Assembly: GCF_003651185.1 (NCBI RefSeq) | Contig: NZ_RCDC01000005.1 | Span: 310,001 to 374,000 of the forward strand | DNA from: Stenotrophomonas rhizophila | GTDB lineage: Bacteria > Pseudomonadota > Gammaproteobacteria > Xanthomonadales > Xanthomonadaceae | Length of the DNA: 64,000 nucleotides | Reading direction: 5' to 3' | Shown here: in pieces, positions 27,306 through 35,909 of the stretch | Position numbering within the stretch: the stretch's first letter is position 1 | Layout of the letters: each line of letters starts with the position of its first letter | Position numbers and translations under genes: made by a program | The notes under the pieces: generated by a model | The model's database searches: none | What the model was told of the DNA's origin: nothing | Seen by the model: the letters and a program-made list of their open reading frames with translations, nothing else

Positions 27306-27479
27306 ATGATAGGCCAAACAACCCCCACTCCAGATTCTGAAGCTGAAGGCACGCTGGTACCGGAGGAGCAACCGCTCCCCGCGACGCCGGCAGTGCCTTT
27401 GGAAATCGGCGGCCGCGGCGGACTTGATCCGGTGCGGTACGGAGATTGGGAAAAAAACGGACGCTGCATCGATTTTTGA
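27306..27479 (+). CDS. Succinate dehydrogenase assembly factor 4-like protein (DUF1674)
   Basis: A 57-aa protein whose C-terminal half, EIGGRGGLDPVRYGDWEKNG followed by RCIDF, is the DUF1674/SDHAF4 signature. In mitochondria SDHAF4 binds flavinylated SdhA and helps its assembly with SdhB. The N-terminal 30 residues are Pro/Glu-rich and look disordered. It is the first gene of the sdh operon, 56 bases before sdhC. The ATG at 27306 follows the predicted transcription start by 15 bases, with only GAGA upstream as a ribosome site. The role in this bacterium is inferred from family and position. Confidence 0.88.
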   Translation: MIGQTTPTPDSEAEGTLVPEEQPLPATPAVPLEIGGRGGLDPVRYGDWEKNGRCIDF

Positions 27480-27535
27480 TCAGCATTGAGCCAACGCGGC
27501 ATTGCGCCGCCCAGCCGAGATAACGAGCCCAGCGA

Positions 27536-27928
27536 ATGGCCGCCAGAGAACGTCCCCTTTCCCCGCACCTTCAGGTGTATCGCTGGCAGATTCAGATGGC
27601 CACCTCGATCCTGCATCGAGCGACCGGCATCTTTCTGTCTGTTGGAGCCCTGATCATTGCCGGCGGCCTGCTCGCCCTGATGATGGGTCCTGAATCCTGG
27701 AACTGCTTCACCGGCCACGCCGGTAGCTGGTACGGCAAGCTCTTCCTGTTCGCCTGGACCTGGTCCTTCGCCTACCACCTGTGCAATGGCATCCGCCATA
27801 TCGTGCAGGACTTCGCGATCGGCTTCTCCATTCCCGCCTTCGTGCGCAGCAGCTGGGTCTCGGTCTTCGCCAGCCTGGTGATCACCGCCCTGATCTGGGC
27901 CTATGTCTTCATGGGAGCGGCCGCATGA
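27536..27928 (+). CDS. sdhC: Succinate dehydrogenase cytochrome b556 subunit
   Basis: Membrane anchor of complex II, 130 aa with three helices. RPLSPHLQVYRWQIQMATSI and SILHRATGIFLSVG form the quinone-side N-terminus with the conserved Ser and Arg; the haem-ligand His lies in FAYHLCNGIRHIVQD in helix 2. The stop overlaps the sdhD ATG (ATGA). Confidence 0.95.
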   Translation: MAARERPLSPHLQVYRWQIQMATSILHRATGIFLSVGALIIAGGLLALMMGPESWNCFTGHAGSWYGKLFLFAWTWSFAYHLCNGIRHIVQDFAIGFSIPAFVRSSWVSVFASLVITALIWAYVFMGAAA

Positions 27929-28311
27929 ACAAGTACCGTACCCCGCTGAAGAACGTGCGTGGCCTGGGCGCTGCCAAGACCGGCACCGAGCACTTCGTGA
28001 TGCAGCGCCTGACCGCCACCGCGCTGGTCGGCCTGACCATCTGGTTCCTGGTGTTCGTCCTGAGCCTGATCGGCGCCGATTACGTGACCGCCACCGACGC
28101 GGTGTCCAAGCCGTGGAACGCGGTGCTGCTGGTCGGCTTCCTGGTCGCGATGTTCTGGCATGCCCAGCTCGGCCTGCAGGTCGTGCTGGAAGACTACATC
28201 CACAATTCGCTGCTGGCCCTGGCGCTGCAGACCACGGTGAAGTTCATCGCCGTGCTCGGCGGGATCGTCAGTGTTTTCGCGGTCGCCCGCATTACGCTCG
28301 GCGTCGCCTGA
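27925..28311 (+). CDS. sdhD: Succinate dehydrogenase membrane anchor subunit
   Basis: The second anchor of complex II, 128 aa with three helices. GTEHFVMQRLTATALVGL leads into helix 1; the H-x-x-x-G-x-x-x-x-x-x-D motif, here HAQLGLQVVLEDYIH, carries the haem and quinone residues (His and Asp-Tyr). The ATG at 27925 lies on the sdhC stop; longer upstream frames are inside sdhC and were rejected. Confidence 0.94.
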   Translation: MNKYRTPLKNVRGLGAAKTGTEHFVMQRLTATALVGLTIWFLVFVLSLIGADYVTATDAVSKPWNAVLLVGFLVAMFWHAQLGLQVVLEDYIHNSLLALALQTTVKFIAVLGGIVSVFAVARITLGVA

Positions 28312-28342
28312 GTCCAGGCACCAAGACAGGAATCCAGATTAG

Positions 28343-30133
28343 ATGTCCGCTTACAAGATTACGGAACACAAGTACGACATGGTCGTGGTCGGCGCCGGCG
28401 GTGCTGGCCTGCGCGCCACGTTCGGTCTTGCCGCCAAGGGCCTGCAGACGGTCTGCCTGACCAAGGTCTTCCCGACCCGTTCGCACACCGTGGCCGCGCA
28501 GGGCGGTATTTCCGCCGCGCTGGGCAACATGGGTGAAGACGACTGGCGCTACCATTTCTTCGACACCATCAAGGGCTCGGATTGGCTGGGTGACCAGGAC
28601 GCCATCGAGTACATGTGCCGCGAAGCGATCCCGGCCATCATCGAACTGGAACACTACGGTGTGCCGTTCAGCCGTACCGAAGAAGGCAAGATCTACCAGC
28701 GCCCGTTCGGTGGCATGACCACCAAGTACGGCGAAGGCCCGTCCGCGCAGCGCACCTGCGCCGCCGCCGACCGTACCGGCCACGCCATGCTGCACACGCT
28801 GTACCAGCAGTCGCTGGCGCACAACGCACGCTTCATGATCGAGTACTTCGCCCTCGACCTGATCTTCGATGATGAAGGCGTCTGCCGCGGCGTGCTCGCG
28901 CTGGACATGGCCGACGGCTCGCTGCACCTGTTCCGCGCCCATGGCGTGGTGCTGGCCACCGGCGGCTACGGCCGCGCCTACTTCAGCGCCACCTCGGCCC
29001 ACACCTGCACCGGCGACGGCGGCGGTCTGGTCATGCGTGCCGGCCTGCCGATGCAGGACATGGAGTTCGTGCAGTTCCATCCGACCGGTATCTACGGCGC
29101 GGGCTGCCTGATCACCGAAGGCGTGCGTGGCGAAGGCGGCATCCTGCGCAACAGCAACGGCGAGCGCTTCATGGAGCGCTATGCACCGCACTATAAGGAT
29201 CTGGCCTCGCGCGACGTGGTGTCGCGTTCGATGACCATCGAGATCCGCGAAGGCCGCGGCGTCGGCGAGCACAAGGATCACATCCTGCTCGACCTGACCC
29301 ACCTCGGCCCGGGCGTCATCGACGACAAGCTGCCGGGTATCGCCGAAAGCGCCCGCATCTTCGCCGGCGTGGACGTGCACAAGCAGCCGATCCCGGTCAT
29401 CCCGACCGTGCACTACAACATGGGCGGCATCCCGACCAACTACCACGGCGAAGTCGTGCGCAAGGTCGGCGACAACCCCGATGCGGTCGTGCCGGGCCTG
29501 TACGCCATCGGCGAAGCGGCCTGCGTGTCCGTGCACGGCGCCAACCGCCTGGGCTCGAACTCGCTGCTGGATCTGGTCGTGTTCGGCCGTGCGGTGGCCA
29601 ACCGCTGCGCCGACACCATCAAGTCCGGCGCACCGCACAAGACCCTGCCGTCCGATGCCTGCGACAAGGCCCTGGGCCTGCTCGACAAGCTGCGTTACGC
29701 CAACGGCGACACCCCGACCTCGGTCATCCGCGATCGCATGCAGCGCACCATGCAGAACGACGCGGCGGTGTTCCGTACCAGCAAGACGCTGGAAGAGGGC
29801 TGCACCAAGATGGCCGAGATCTTCGACTCCTTCCAGGACGTCAAGGTCTCCGACCGTTCGCTGGTGTGGAACTCGGACCTGATCGAAACCTACGAGCTGA
29901 ACAACCTGCTGCTCAACGCGGTGGCGACGATCAACTCGGCCGAACAGCGCAAGGAAAGCCGCGGCGCGCATGCGCATGAGGACTTCCCGGACCGCGACGA
30001 CGTCAACTGGCAGAAGCACACGCTGGTCAACGTCGACGAGAACGGCAAGTGCGAGTTCGACTACCGTCCGGTCCACATGTACACGCTGAGCAAGGACGTG
30101 GACGTCGTCCCGCCCAAGCCGCGCGTTTACTAA
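28343..30133 (+). CDS. sdhA: Succinate dehydrogenase flavoprotein subunit
   Basis: Catalytic subunit oxidising succinate to fumarate, 596 aa. The FAD Rossmann motif is [13 protein letters not shown]; the covalent FAD histidine lies in [11 protein letters not shown]; active-site segments are [26 protein letters not shown] and [30 protein letters not shown] binds FAD near the C-terminal domain. A 44-codon reading frame lies between it and sdhB. Confidence 0.98.
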   Translation: MSAYKITEHKYDMVVVGAGGAGLRATFGLAAKGLQTVCLTKVFPTRSHTVAAQGGISAALGNMGEDDWRYHFFDTIKGSDWLGDQDAIEYMCREAIPAIIELEHYGVPFSRTEEGKIYQRPFGGMTTKYGEGPSAQRTCAAADRTGHAMLHTLYQQSLAHNARFMIEYFALDLIFDDEGVCRGVLALDMADGSLHLFRAHGVVLATGGYGRAYFSATSAHTCTGDGGGLVMRAGLPMQDMEFVQFHPTGIYGAGCLITEGVRGEGGILRNSNGERFMERYAPHYKDLASRDVVSRSMTIEIREGRGVGEHKDHILLDLTHLGPGVIDDKLPGIAESARIFAGVDVHKQPIPVIPTVHYNMGGIPTNYHGEVVRKVGDNPDAVVPGLYAIGEAACVSVHGANRLGSNSLLDLVVFGRAVANRCADTIKSGAPHKTLPSDACDKALGLLDKLRYANGDTPTSVIRDRMQRTMQNDAAVFRTSKTLEEGCTKMAEIFDSFQDVKVSDRSLVWNSDLIETYELNNLLLNAVATINSAEQRKESRGAHAHEDFPDRDDVNWQKHTLVNVDENGKCEFDYRPVHMYTLSKDVDVVPPKPRVY

Positions 30134-30145
30134 GAGACCTGCGGC

Positions 30146-30280
30146 ATGACCTCCGTCCACGCAGCGCTCGCCACCGCCACCTCCCGCACGGGTGAGGTGG
30201 TGCGTGCGCCGCGGGCCGGTGGTGTCGACTTCCTCATCTTCCGTGCTACCCGCGCCTGCTCTGCAGCGCGAGCCGCCTGA
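30146..30280 (+). CDS. Candidate 44-aa ORF in the sdhA-sdhB gap
   Basis: ATG at 30146, stop TGA at 30278-30280, within an unusually long 163-base gap of an otherwise tight operon. The peptide starts [14 protein letters not shown] and is Ala/Arg-rich, without a hydrophobic helix. Only a weak purine tract (AGAG) precedes it. The gap also holds a hairpin around CCACCTCCCGCACGGGTGAGGTGG positions 30178-30201, so it may simply be structured RNA. Low confidence. Confidence 0.2.
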   Translation: MTSVHAALATATSRTGEVVRAPRAGGVDFLIFRATRACSAARAA

Positions 30281-30296
30281 GCCAACGAGAACAGCC

Positions 30297-31082
30297 ATGG
30301 CCGAGTTTTCCCTCCCCAAGAATTCCAAGATCGGAAAGGGCAAGCACTTCCCCGCCCAGACCGGTGCGAAGAACACCCGCACCTTCAAGATCTACCGCTG
30401 GAGTCCCGACGACGACAGCAATCCGCGCACCGATACGTATGAGATCGATCTGGACGCCTGCGGCCCGATGGTCCTGGACGCGCTGATCAAGATCAAGAAC
30501 GAGATCGATCCGACCCTGACCTTCCGCCGTTCGTGCCGCGAGGGCATCTGCGGTTCGTGCGCGATGAACATCGACGGCACCAACACGCTGGCCTGCACCC
30601 GCGCGATCGCCGATTGCGGCAAGGCCGAAGTGCCGATCTACCCGCTGCCGCACATGAGCGTGGTCAAGGATCTGGTGCCGGACCTGACCCATTTTTACGC
30701 GCAGTACGCCTCGATCAAGCCGTGGATCCGTACCCAGACCCCGCCGCCGCCGGATCGTGAGCGCCTGCAGTCGCCGGAAGACCGCAAGAAGCTCGATGGC
30801 CTGTACGAATGCATCCTGTGCGCCTGCTGCTCGACCAGCTGCCCGAGCTACTGGTGGAACGGCGAGCGTTACCTGGGCCCGGCCATCCTGCTGCAGGCCT
30901 ACCGCTGGATCATCGACTCGCGCGATGAAGACACCGGTGCGCGCCTGGACGAGCTGGAAGACCCCTTCAAGCTGTACCGCTGCCACACCATCATGAACTG
31001 CTCGCGGACCTGCCCGAAGGGCCTGAACCCGGCGCTGGCCATTGCCGAGATCAAGAAGCTGATGATGGCGCGTCGCGCCTGA
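30297..31082 (+). CDS. sdhB: Succinate dehydrogenase iron-sulfur subunit
   Basis: Electron-transfer subunit, 261 aa. The [2Fe-2S] cluster motif is [12 protein letters not shown] with a distal Cys in NTLACTR; the [4Fe-4S] motif is [13 protein letters not shown]; the [3Fe-4S] motif is [17 protein letters not shown]. The N-terminus ([17 protein letters not shown]) is a short Lys-rich extension. The ATG at 30297 has GAGAAC upstream; the open frame to 30192 lies in the gap and was not used. Two palindromic repeats follow before sdhE. Confidence 0.97.
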   Translation: MAEFSLPKNSKIGKGKHFPAQTGAKNTRTFKIYRWSPDDDSNPRTDTYEIDLDACGPMVLDALIKIKNEIDPTLTFRRSCREGICGSCAMNIDGTNTLACTRAIADCGKAEVPIYPLPHMSVVKDLVPDLTHFYAQYASIKPWIRTQTPPPPDRERLQSPEDRKKLDGLYECILCACCSTSCPSYWWNGERYLGPAILLQAYRWIIDSRDEDTGARLDELEDPFKLYRCHTIMNCSRTCPKGLNPALAIAEIKKLMMARRA

Positions 31083-31096
31083 TCCAGGTGTGTCCT

Positions 31097-31163
31097 GTAG
31101 CGCCACGCCATGCGTGGCTTCGCAGAAAATGATCGAAACGGTCGAGCCACGCCATGCGTGGCT
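31097..31163. repeat. Pair of REP-like palindromes between sdhB and sdhE
   Basis: GTAG-CGCCACGCCATGCGTGGC at 31097-31118 and GAGCCACGCCATGCGTGGCT at 31144-31163. Each is an 8-bp stem with a CAT loop. The same unit is at 35876-35895 and 40046-40065. Being inside the operon transcript they could form stable RNA hairpins. Confidence 0.75.
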
Positions 31164-31187
31164 TTGCCTTATCTGGAAACGCAGAAA

Positions 31188-31436
31188 ATGGACGAAGCCA
31201 CTGAACTGAAAAAGCTGCGCTGGCGTTGCCGCCGCGGCATGCGCGAGCTGGACCAGCTGTTCGGCCGATACCTGGACCGTTGCTGGCTGCAGGCACCGAC
31301 AGACGAGCGGGAGGTTTTCCTGTTCCTGCTCGAGAGCGAGGACGATAAGTTGTGGCGCTGGTTCATGGGTTACGAGGAGTGCCCGCATGCCGCGCCCGCC
31401 GCCCTCATCGCCCGGATCCGCGCCCTTCCAGCGTGA
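31188..31436 (+). CDS. sdhE: FAD assembly factor SdhE
   Basis: An 82-aa helical protein (YgfY/SDHAF2 family) that promotes covalent attachment of FAD to SdhA. The essential RGxxE motif is present as [12 protein letters not shown], with the downstream [20 protein letters not shown]. The ATG at 31188 gives the usual length; the frame extending to 31110 runs into the repeats. With the SDHAF4-like gene upstream, this operon carries two SdhA maturation factors. The last 50 bases overlap the next gene. Confidence 0.93.
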   Translation: MDEATELKKLRWRCRRGMRELDQLFGRYLDRCWLQAPTDEREVFLFLLESEDDKLWRWFMGYEECPHAAPAALIARIRALPA

Positions 31437-31836
31437 GTGGCATCCCTCGCGCTGGCAGTGCCGCGCGCTGATCGCCATGGGCGCGGTGATGCCCTGGGCG
31501 TTGTGGGCGACCGATCTGCCCGCGCCGTGGGGCCTGGCGCTGGGCATGGTGGCGATGGCCGGCACCTGGTGGGAGGCGTGGCGATATGCGCGCCGCCGGG
31601 GCTGCGTCTTCGTGATTCCGGCGGACGAAGACCCGGCGCAGGTGGATGGCGAGCCGGTCGAGGCGCTGCAGATGCGGCGCCGCGGCCCGCTGGTGCAGCT
31701 GGCCTGGCGGCACGACGGGCGCCGCCACTGGCGTTTGTTCTGGCCCGATACGCTCCCGCAGGGGCAGGCACGTGAACTGCGACTAGCCGTCCGGGCACAC
31801 TGCATTTCCCGTTCACCCCCTGCAGTGGCACCATAG
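31387..31836 (+). CDS. YgfX (CptA)-like membrane protein
   Basis: A 149-aa protein with two hydrophobic helices (residues about 28-42 and 46-62) followed by a basic/beta domain containing [20 protein letters not shown] and LFWPDTLP. This layout and the position directly after sdhE match YgfX, which in E. coli was reported as a cytoskeleton-affecting toxin paired with YgfY/SdhE; a true toxin role is not established generally. The start overlaps the sdhE 3' end by 50 bases. Similarity is recognised from shape and a few motifs only. Confidence 0.6.
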   Translation: MPRPPPSSPGSAPFQREWHPSRWQCRALIAMGAVMPWALWATDLPAPWGLALGMVAMAGTWWEAWRYARRRGCVFVIPADEDPAQVDGEPVEALQMRRRGPLVQLAWRHDGRRHWRLFWPDTLPQGQARELRLAVRAHCISRSPPAVAP

Positions 31837-31859
31837 CCTGAATTGTCCGGCGTACCTGC

Positions 31860-33101
31860 ATGTTCAAACCCATACCTGTCTCGATTGGCCTGCGCTACCT
31901 GCGCGCCAAACGCCGCAACGGCTTCATCTCCTTCATCTCCATGGCCTCGATCCTCGGCATTGCCCTGGGCGTGACCGTGCTGATCACCACGCTGGCGGTC
32001 ATGAGCGGTTTCCAGAAGGAAATCCGCGATCGGCTGCTGCAGATGACCGCGCATACCACCATCACCACCGACGGTGCCCCCATGGCCGATTGGGCGCATG
32101 CGGTGGAGGTGGCCAAGAAGGATCCGCGGGTTGCCGGCGCGGCGCCGTACATCGAAATCCAGGCCATGCTCAGCGGGCCGCGGGTGCAGGGCGCCATCGT
32201 GCAGGGCATCGATCCGGCGCTGGAGCCCAACGTCTCGGTGATCAACCAGAAGGTCAAGAAAGGCAGCTTCGACAGCCTGACCGCAGGCAGCTACAACCTG
32301 CTGGTCGGCCAGGAGCTGGCGATCTACCTCGGTGTCGGCGTGGGCGATACCGTGCTGGTCACGTTGGCCGAAGTGCAGGGCACGCCGATCGGCGCGATCC
32401 CGCGCATGAAACGCTTCACCGTGAGCGGCATCTTCGAAGCCGGTTACAACGAGGTCGACCGCGGCGTGGCCTACGCCAACATGGCCGATCTGGAAAAAGT
32501 ACTGCGCATCGATGGCGTCACCGGCGTGCGCCTGAAGCTGCATGACATGGACAAGGCGCTGGATGTCGGCGTCGATCTGGCCCACAACCTGACCGGTGCC
32601 TACCGGGTCAGCGACTGGACCCAGCAGAACGCCAACCTCTACCACTCGCTGCGGATGGAGAAGGTGGTGATGGGCATCCTGCTCTCGCTGATCATCGCCA
32701 TGGGCGCGTTCAACCTGGTCTCCTCGCAGGTGATGCTGGTCACCGACAAGCAGGCCGACATCGCGATCCTGCGCACCCTGGGCCTGACCCCGGGCGGCGT
32801 CATGCAGGTGTTCATGGTGCAGGGCTCGCTGATCGGCATCTTCGGCACGGTGCTCGGCGTGATCGGTGGCATCACCCTGACCTTGAACCTGGAGCGCATC
32901 CTCGGCGCGATCGAGACCCTGTTCAACGTCAAGCTGCTGCCGGAGGACGTGTACTACATCACCGGCCTGCCGACCGACATGCAGACCCCGGACATCATCG
33001 TGATCACCGCCGTGGCGCTGGTCATGAGCTTCCTTGCCACCCTGTATCCCGCCTGGCGCGCGGCACGTACCCAGCCGGCGGAGGCCCTGCGTTATGAATG
33101 A
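31860..33101 (+). CDS. lolC: Lipoprotein-releasing ABC transporter permease LolC/LolE
   Basis: A 413-aa inner-membrane permease of the LolCE family that releases outer-membrane lipoproteins to LolA. The N-terminal amphipathic start ([20 protein letters not shown]) precedes helix 1; a periplasmic domain spans about residues 50-265; three helices follow around [27 protein letters not shown] and [26 protein letters not shown]. Only one permease gene is present with lolD here, which suggests a LolDF-type transporter with a single permease, although a second gene elsewhere cannot be excluded. It overlaps lolD by 8 bases. Confidence 0.92.
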   Translation: MFKPIPVSIGLRYLRAKRRNGFISFISMASILGIALGVTVLITTLAVMSGFQKEIRDRLLQMTAHTTITTDGAPMADWAHAVEVAKKDPRVAGAAPYIEIQAMLSGPRVQGAIVQGIDPALEPNVSVINQKVKKGSFDSLTAGSYNLLVGQELAIYLGVGVGDTVLVTLAEVQGTPIGAIPRMKRFTVSGIFEAGYNEVDRGVAYANMADLEKVLRIDGVTGVRLKLHDMDKALDVGVDLAHNLTGAYRVSDWTQQNANLYHSLRMEKVVMGILLSLIIAMGAFNLVSSQVMLVTDKQADIAILRTLGLTPGGVMQVFMVQGSLIGIFGTVLGVIGGITLTLNLERILGAIETLFNVKLLPEDVYYITGLPTDMQTPDIIVITAVALVMSFLATLYPAWRAARTQPAEALRYE

Positions 33102-33807
33102 AGCACTCACCCTGGGCCAGGAAGTCATCCGCGCCGAAGCGCTGGCCAAGACCTATGCCGAAGGCCGCATGCAGACCCCCGTGTTCAACGGGCTGGACCT
33201 GCGCGTAGCGGCCGGCGAGACCGTGGCCATCATCGGTGCTTCCGGCGCCGGCAAGAGCACCCTGCTGCATTTGCTGGGGGGGCTGGATACGCCGACGGCG
33301 GGCGAGGTCTACGTGGCCGGCCAGCGCATGTCCGGCCTGTCCGACAGCCAGCGCGGGCAGCTGCGCAACCGCGCGCTCGGCTTCGTGTACCAGTTCCATC
33401 ATCTGCTGCCCGAATTCACCGCGCTGGAAAACGTGATGATGCCGGTGCTGCTCGGCGGCGAAGAAGTGGTCGACGCGCGCACCCGCGCACAGGCGCTGCT
33501 GGAATCGGTCGGCCTGGGCCATCGCCTGGACCACAAGCCGGGCGAGCTCTCCGGCGGCGAGCGTCAGCGTGCGGCCGTAGCCCGCGCCTTGGTCAACCGT
33601 CCGGCCTGCGTGCTGGGCGATGAGCCGACCGGCAACCTCGACGACAAGACCGCCGCGACCGTGTTCGAGCTGATGCTCGAGCTCAACCGCGCGCACCACA
33701 CCAGCCTGGTGCTGGTGACCCACGACCGCTCCCTGGCACGCAAGCTGGACCGCGTGCTGGAGTTGCGCGAAGGGCGGCTGCACAGCCTGGCCCACAGCGA
33801 GGTCTGA
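33094..33807 (+). CDS. lolD: Lipoprotein-releasing ABC transporter ATPase LolD
   Basis: The 237-aa ATPase of the Lol export system. Walker A is [18 protein letters not shown], the Q-loop [19 protein letters not shown] is the LolD-type sequence, the signature is [15 protein letters not shown], Walker [13 protein letters not shown], and the switch is VTHDRSLA. The ATG at 33094 lies inside the lolC end (8-base overlap); the frame to 33034 is within lolC. Confidence 0.95.
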   Translation: MNEALTLGQEVIRAEALAKTYAEGRMQTPVFNGLDLRVAAGETVAIIGASGAGKSTLLHLLGGLDTPTAGEVYVAGQRMSGLSDSQRGQLRNRALGFVYQFHHLLPEFTALENVMMPVLLGGEEVVDARTRAQALLESVGLGHRLDHKPGELSGGERQRAAVARALVNRPACVLGDEPTGNLDDKTAATVFELMLELNRAHHTSLVLVTHDRSLARKLDRVLELREGRLHSLAHSEV

Positions 33808-33839
33808 GCAGGCAACGGTGGCTGCCTGAGCGCTGAACA

Positions 33840-33862
33840 CCCGGCGGGTTCCTCTCGCCGGG
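33840..33862 (+). other. Hairpin after lolD without T-run
   Basis: CCCGGCG ... CGCCGGG, 7-bp stem with a 9-base loop, in the 105-base gap between lolD and the next lipoprotein gene. No clear T-run follows, so its termination role is uncertain. Confidence 0.3.
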
Positions 33863-33912
33863 AGCACGCCGGGCGGCGCATGATCGGCGCACATTCCCCA
33901 GCAGGAGGCGTC

Positions 33913-34377
33913 ATGAAGCTGACCCTTGCCATCGCGGCCCTGTGCCTTGGGCTGGCCGCGTGCGCCAGTACCGGCCGCCTGTCCACCGCGCAGAAGCTCG
34001 ATCTCTACCGCGCCCACGCCGGGCCGCTGCAGCAGGACATGCCGCTGTACGGCTCGCTGTCGGGCTGGACGGCTCTCGGCGACAGTGCGCTGGCGGTCTG
34101 GACGCGCCCGAGCGAGGGCTATCTGCTGGATCTGGCCGGGCCGTGCCAAGGGTTGGACTATGCCTCGGCGATCGGTCTGACCAGCAGGATCGGCCGCGTT
34201 TCGTCACGCTTTGACAAGGTGCTGGTGCGCGATCCGACGGCCGGCCCGGTCAATCTGCCGTGCTTCATCAGCAGCATCCGCAAGCTGGATACCAAGGCGT
34301 TGCGCGCGTCCGAGCAGGAGCTGCGCCAGGCACAGGTGCAGGAGCGCGAAGAAGGCCAGCAGTCGCCAACCCGGTAG
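33913..34377 (+). CDS. DUF6491-like lipoprotein, 154 aa
   Basis: A small lipoprotein: MKLTLAIAALCLGLAAC gives a signal peptide with Cys-17. The mature domain contains LYRAHAGPLQQDMPLYGSL, GWTALGDSALAVWTRPSEGY and LDLAGPCQGLDYASAIGLTS, a pattern of the uncharacterised DUF6491 family that is common in Xanthomonadaceae. Two later Cys residues (PCQG and PCFIS) may form a disulfide. The ATG at 33913 has AGGAGG 8 bases upstream. Its TAG stop is part of the GTAG end of a SMAG repeat (34374-34398), so the repeat inserted at, or created, the 3' end of the gene. Function unknown. Confidence 0.78.
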   Translation: MKLTLAIAALCLGLAACASTGRLSTAQKLDLYRAHAGPLQQDMPLYGSLSGWTALGDSALAVWTRPSEGYLLDLAGPCQGLDYASAIGLTSRIGRVSSRFDKVLVRDPTAGPVNLPCFISSIRKLDTKALRASEQELRQAQVQEREEGQQSPTR

Positions 34378-34398
34378 TGCCGGCCGCTGGCCGGCAAC
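34374..34398 (+). repeat. SMAG-type repeat containing a stop codon
   Basis: GTAG then GCCGGCCGCTGGCCGGC. The TAG at 34375-34377 is the stop codon of the preceding lipoprotein gene. A second palindrome, ATACCGACCGTTGGTCGGTA (34411-34430), follows 12 bases on, giving a pair between convergent genes. Confidence 0.75.
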
Positions 34399-34440
34399 CG
34401 GATCCCGACCATACCGACCGTTGGTCGGTATCAGAGGCGA

Positions 34441-34710
34441 TCAGGCCTCCGGGACGAACCCGGCTGGCTTCTCCGCGCCACCGCTGAACAGATACTTCAC
34501 CAGTTCTTCTTCCAGGAACGCGCGGTGCTTGGGATCGCGCGGCGACAGCCGGTTTTCGTTGATCAGCATGGTCTGGTGCGCCAGCCACGCGGACCACGCC
34601 GGCTTGCCGATGTGGTTGAAGATGCGCTGGCCCAGCTCGCCGGGGTAGGGCACGAAGTCCAGGCCTTCGGCGTCGCGTTGTTCGTACTGGCAGAAAACGG
34701 TGCGGGGCAT
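34441..34710 (-). CDS. yggX: Oxidative damage protection / Fe-S trafficking protein YggX
   Basis: An 89-aa protein linked to protection of labile Fe-S clusters. It begins [20 protein letters not shown] with the conserved Cys-7, then [39 protein letters not shown] and [11 protein letters not shown], all family-defining. Typical length. It is 4 bases downstream of mutY, the conserved mutY-yggX order, and both relate to oxidative damage. The longer frame to 35094 lies in mutY and was rejected. Confidence 0.96.
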   Translation of the reverse strand: MPRTVFCQYEQRDAEGLDFVPYPGELGQRIFNHIGKPAWSAWLAHQTMLINENRLSPRDPKHRAFLEEELVKYLFSGGAEKPAGFVPEA

Positions 34711-34714
34711 AGCG

Positions 34715-35854
34715 TTACTCGATGTCTTGGGGTGTTGCTGCGCGCCGCATTGTACGGCGCTTGGGCTGAGCGGGCGGTGCACCCGTCTCCAGCAGCTTGC
34801 GGATCGGCGCGGGCAGGCCCAGCGTGGCCAGCTCCTCGGCAGCGACCCAGCGCACGCCGGCATCCTTACCGCGCGAGCCCTGTACCGTTGCCACCAGCAC
34901 CCGCAGATGCAGCCGGTAGTGGCTGAAGGTGTGCTCCAGCACCGGCAACGGCTCGGCATCGTCCAGCGAGCCGTCGATGTGCGCGTCGAACCAGTCCTGC
35001 AACGCGATCCCGCTGTCGGCCTGGGGCAGGGTCCACAGCTGCGCCCAGATGCCGGTGTCCGGCCGCTTCTGCAGCAGCACCCGGCCGCGTGCATCGCGCA
35101 GCAGCAGCGCCACCGCCTCGCGCTCGGGCAGGGTCTTGCCGGGCTTGGGCGTCGGCAGCTGATCGGTACGCCCCTCGCGACGGGCGACGCAGGTGGTCTG
35201 CAGCGGACAGATCACGCAGGCCGGCTTGCTGCGGCTGCAGACACTGGCGCCGAGGTCCATCTGCGCCTGGGTGTAATCGACCATGCGCGTTCCGGGTACC
35301 TGCGCTGCGTGCGCCTCGGCGACCGCCCAGAGCTGCTTTTCGATCGCCGGCAGTCCGGGAAAGCCCTCGATGCCGTGATAGCGGGTCAGCACGCGCTTCA
35401 CGTTGCCATCGAGAATCGCGAACCGATCATTCCAGGCCTGGCTGAGAATCGCGCCCGCAGTGCTGCGGCCGATGCCCGGCAGCGCATGCAAGGCATCGAA
35501 ATCACGCGGAAGCTCGCCGCCGTGCAGCGCCACGCAGCGCTGCGCGGCGGCATGCAGGTTGCGTGCACGGGCGTAATAGCCAAGGCCTGCCCACTGCGCC
35601 ATCACCGCATCATTGCTCGCCGCGGCGAGGTCGGGCAGGGTCGGGAACGCCTCGAGGAACTTCAGGAAGTACGGAATGACCGTGCTGACCTGGGTCTGCT
35701 GCAGCATGATTTCCGACAGCCATACGCGGTACGGCGAGCGCGGGTGCTGCCACGGCAGGTCATGCCGGCCGTGGTCATCGAACCAGTGCAACAGCCGCGA
35801 GACGAAGACATCGTCGGTCGGCAACGGGGCACTGGCGGTAGGCTGGCGGGTCAT
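34715..35854 (-). CDS. mutY: Adenine DNA glycosylase MutY
   Basis: Removes adenine mispaired with 8-oxoguanine. The 379-aa enzyme has [12 protein letters not shown] with the catalytic Glu, helix-hairpin-helix [27 protein letters not shown] with the catalytic Asp, the [4Fe-4S] loop C-x6-C-x2-C-x5-C ([17 protein letters not shown]) and a C-terminal NUDIX-like 8-oxoG recognition domain ([29 protein letters not shown]). The ATG at 35854 ([12 protein letters not shown]) begins shortly before homology; the frame opens at 36064 inside ftsY. Confidence 0.96.
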   Translation of the reverse strand: MTRQPTASAPLPTDDVFVSRLLHWFDDHGRHDLPWQHPRSPYRVWLSEIMLQQTQVSTVIPYFLKFLEAFPTLPDLAAASNDAVMAQWAGLGYYARARNLHAAAQRCVALHGGELPRDFDALHALPGIGRSTAGAILSQAWNDRFAILDGNVKRVLTRYHGIEGFPGLPAIEKQLWAVAEAHAAQVPGTRMVDYTQAQMDLGASVCSRSKPACVICPLQTTCVARREGRTDQLPTPKPGKTLPEREAVALLLRDARGRVLLQKRPDTGIWAQLWTLPQADSGIALQDWFDAHIDGSLDDAEPLPVLEHTFSHYRLHLRVLVATVQGSRGKDAGVRWVAAEELATLGLPAPIRKLLETGAPPAQPKRRTMRRAATPQDIE

Positions 35855-35875
35855 GCAGGTTCCGGAGAAGGGCTG

Positions 35876-35895
35876 GAGCCACGCCATGCGTGGCT
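35876..35895. repeat. REP-like palindrome between ftsY and mutY
   Basis: GAGCCACGCCATGCGTGGCT, identical to the unit at 31144-31163 and 40046-40065. Confidence 0.75.
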
Positions 35896-35909
35896 GCATC
35901 GGCATCGGC

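Noticed and set aside
28292..30388. A 698-codon open frame antisense to sdhA
   Set aside because: It mirrors the codon structure of sdhA in a high-GC genome, has no ribosome site and gives an Ala/Val/Arg-rich sequence without motifs. Same judgement for the 967-codon frame at 30246-33149.
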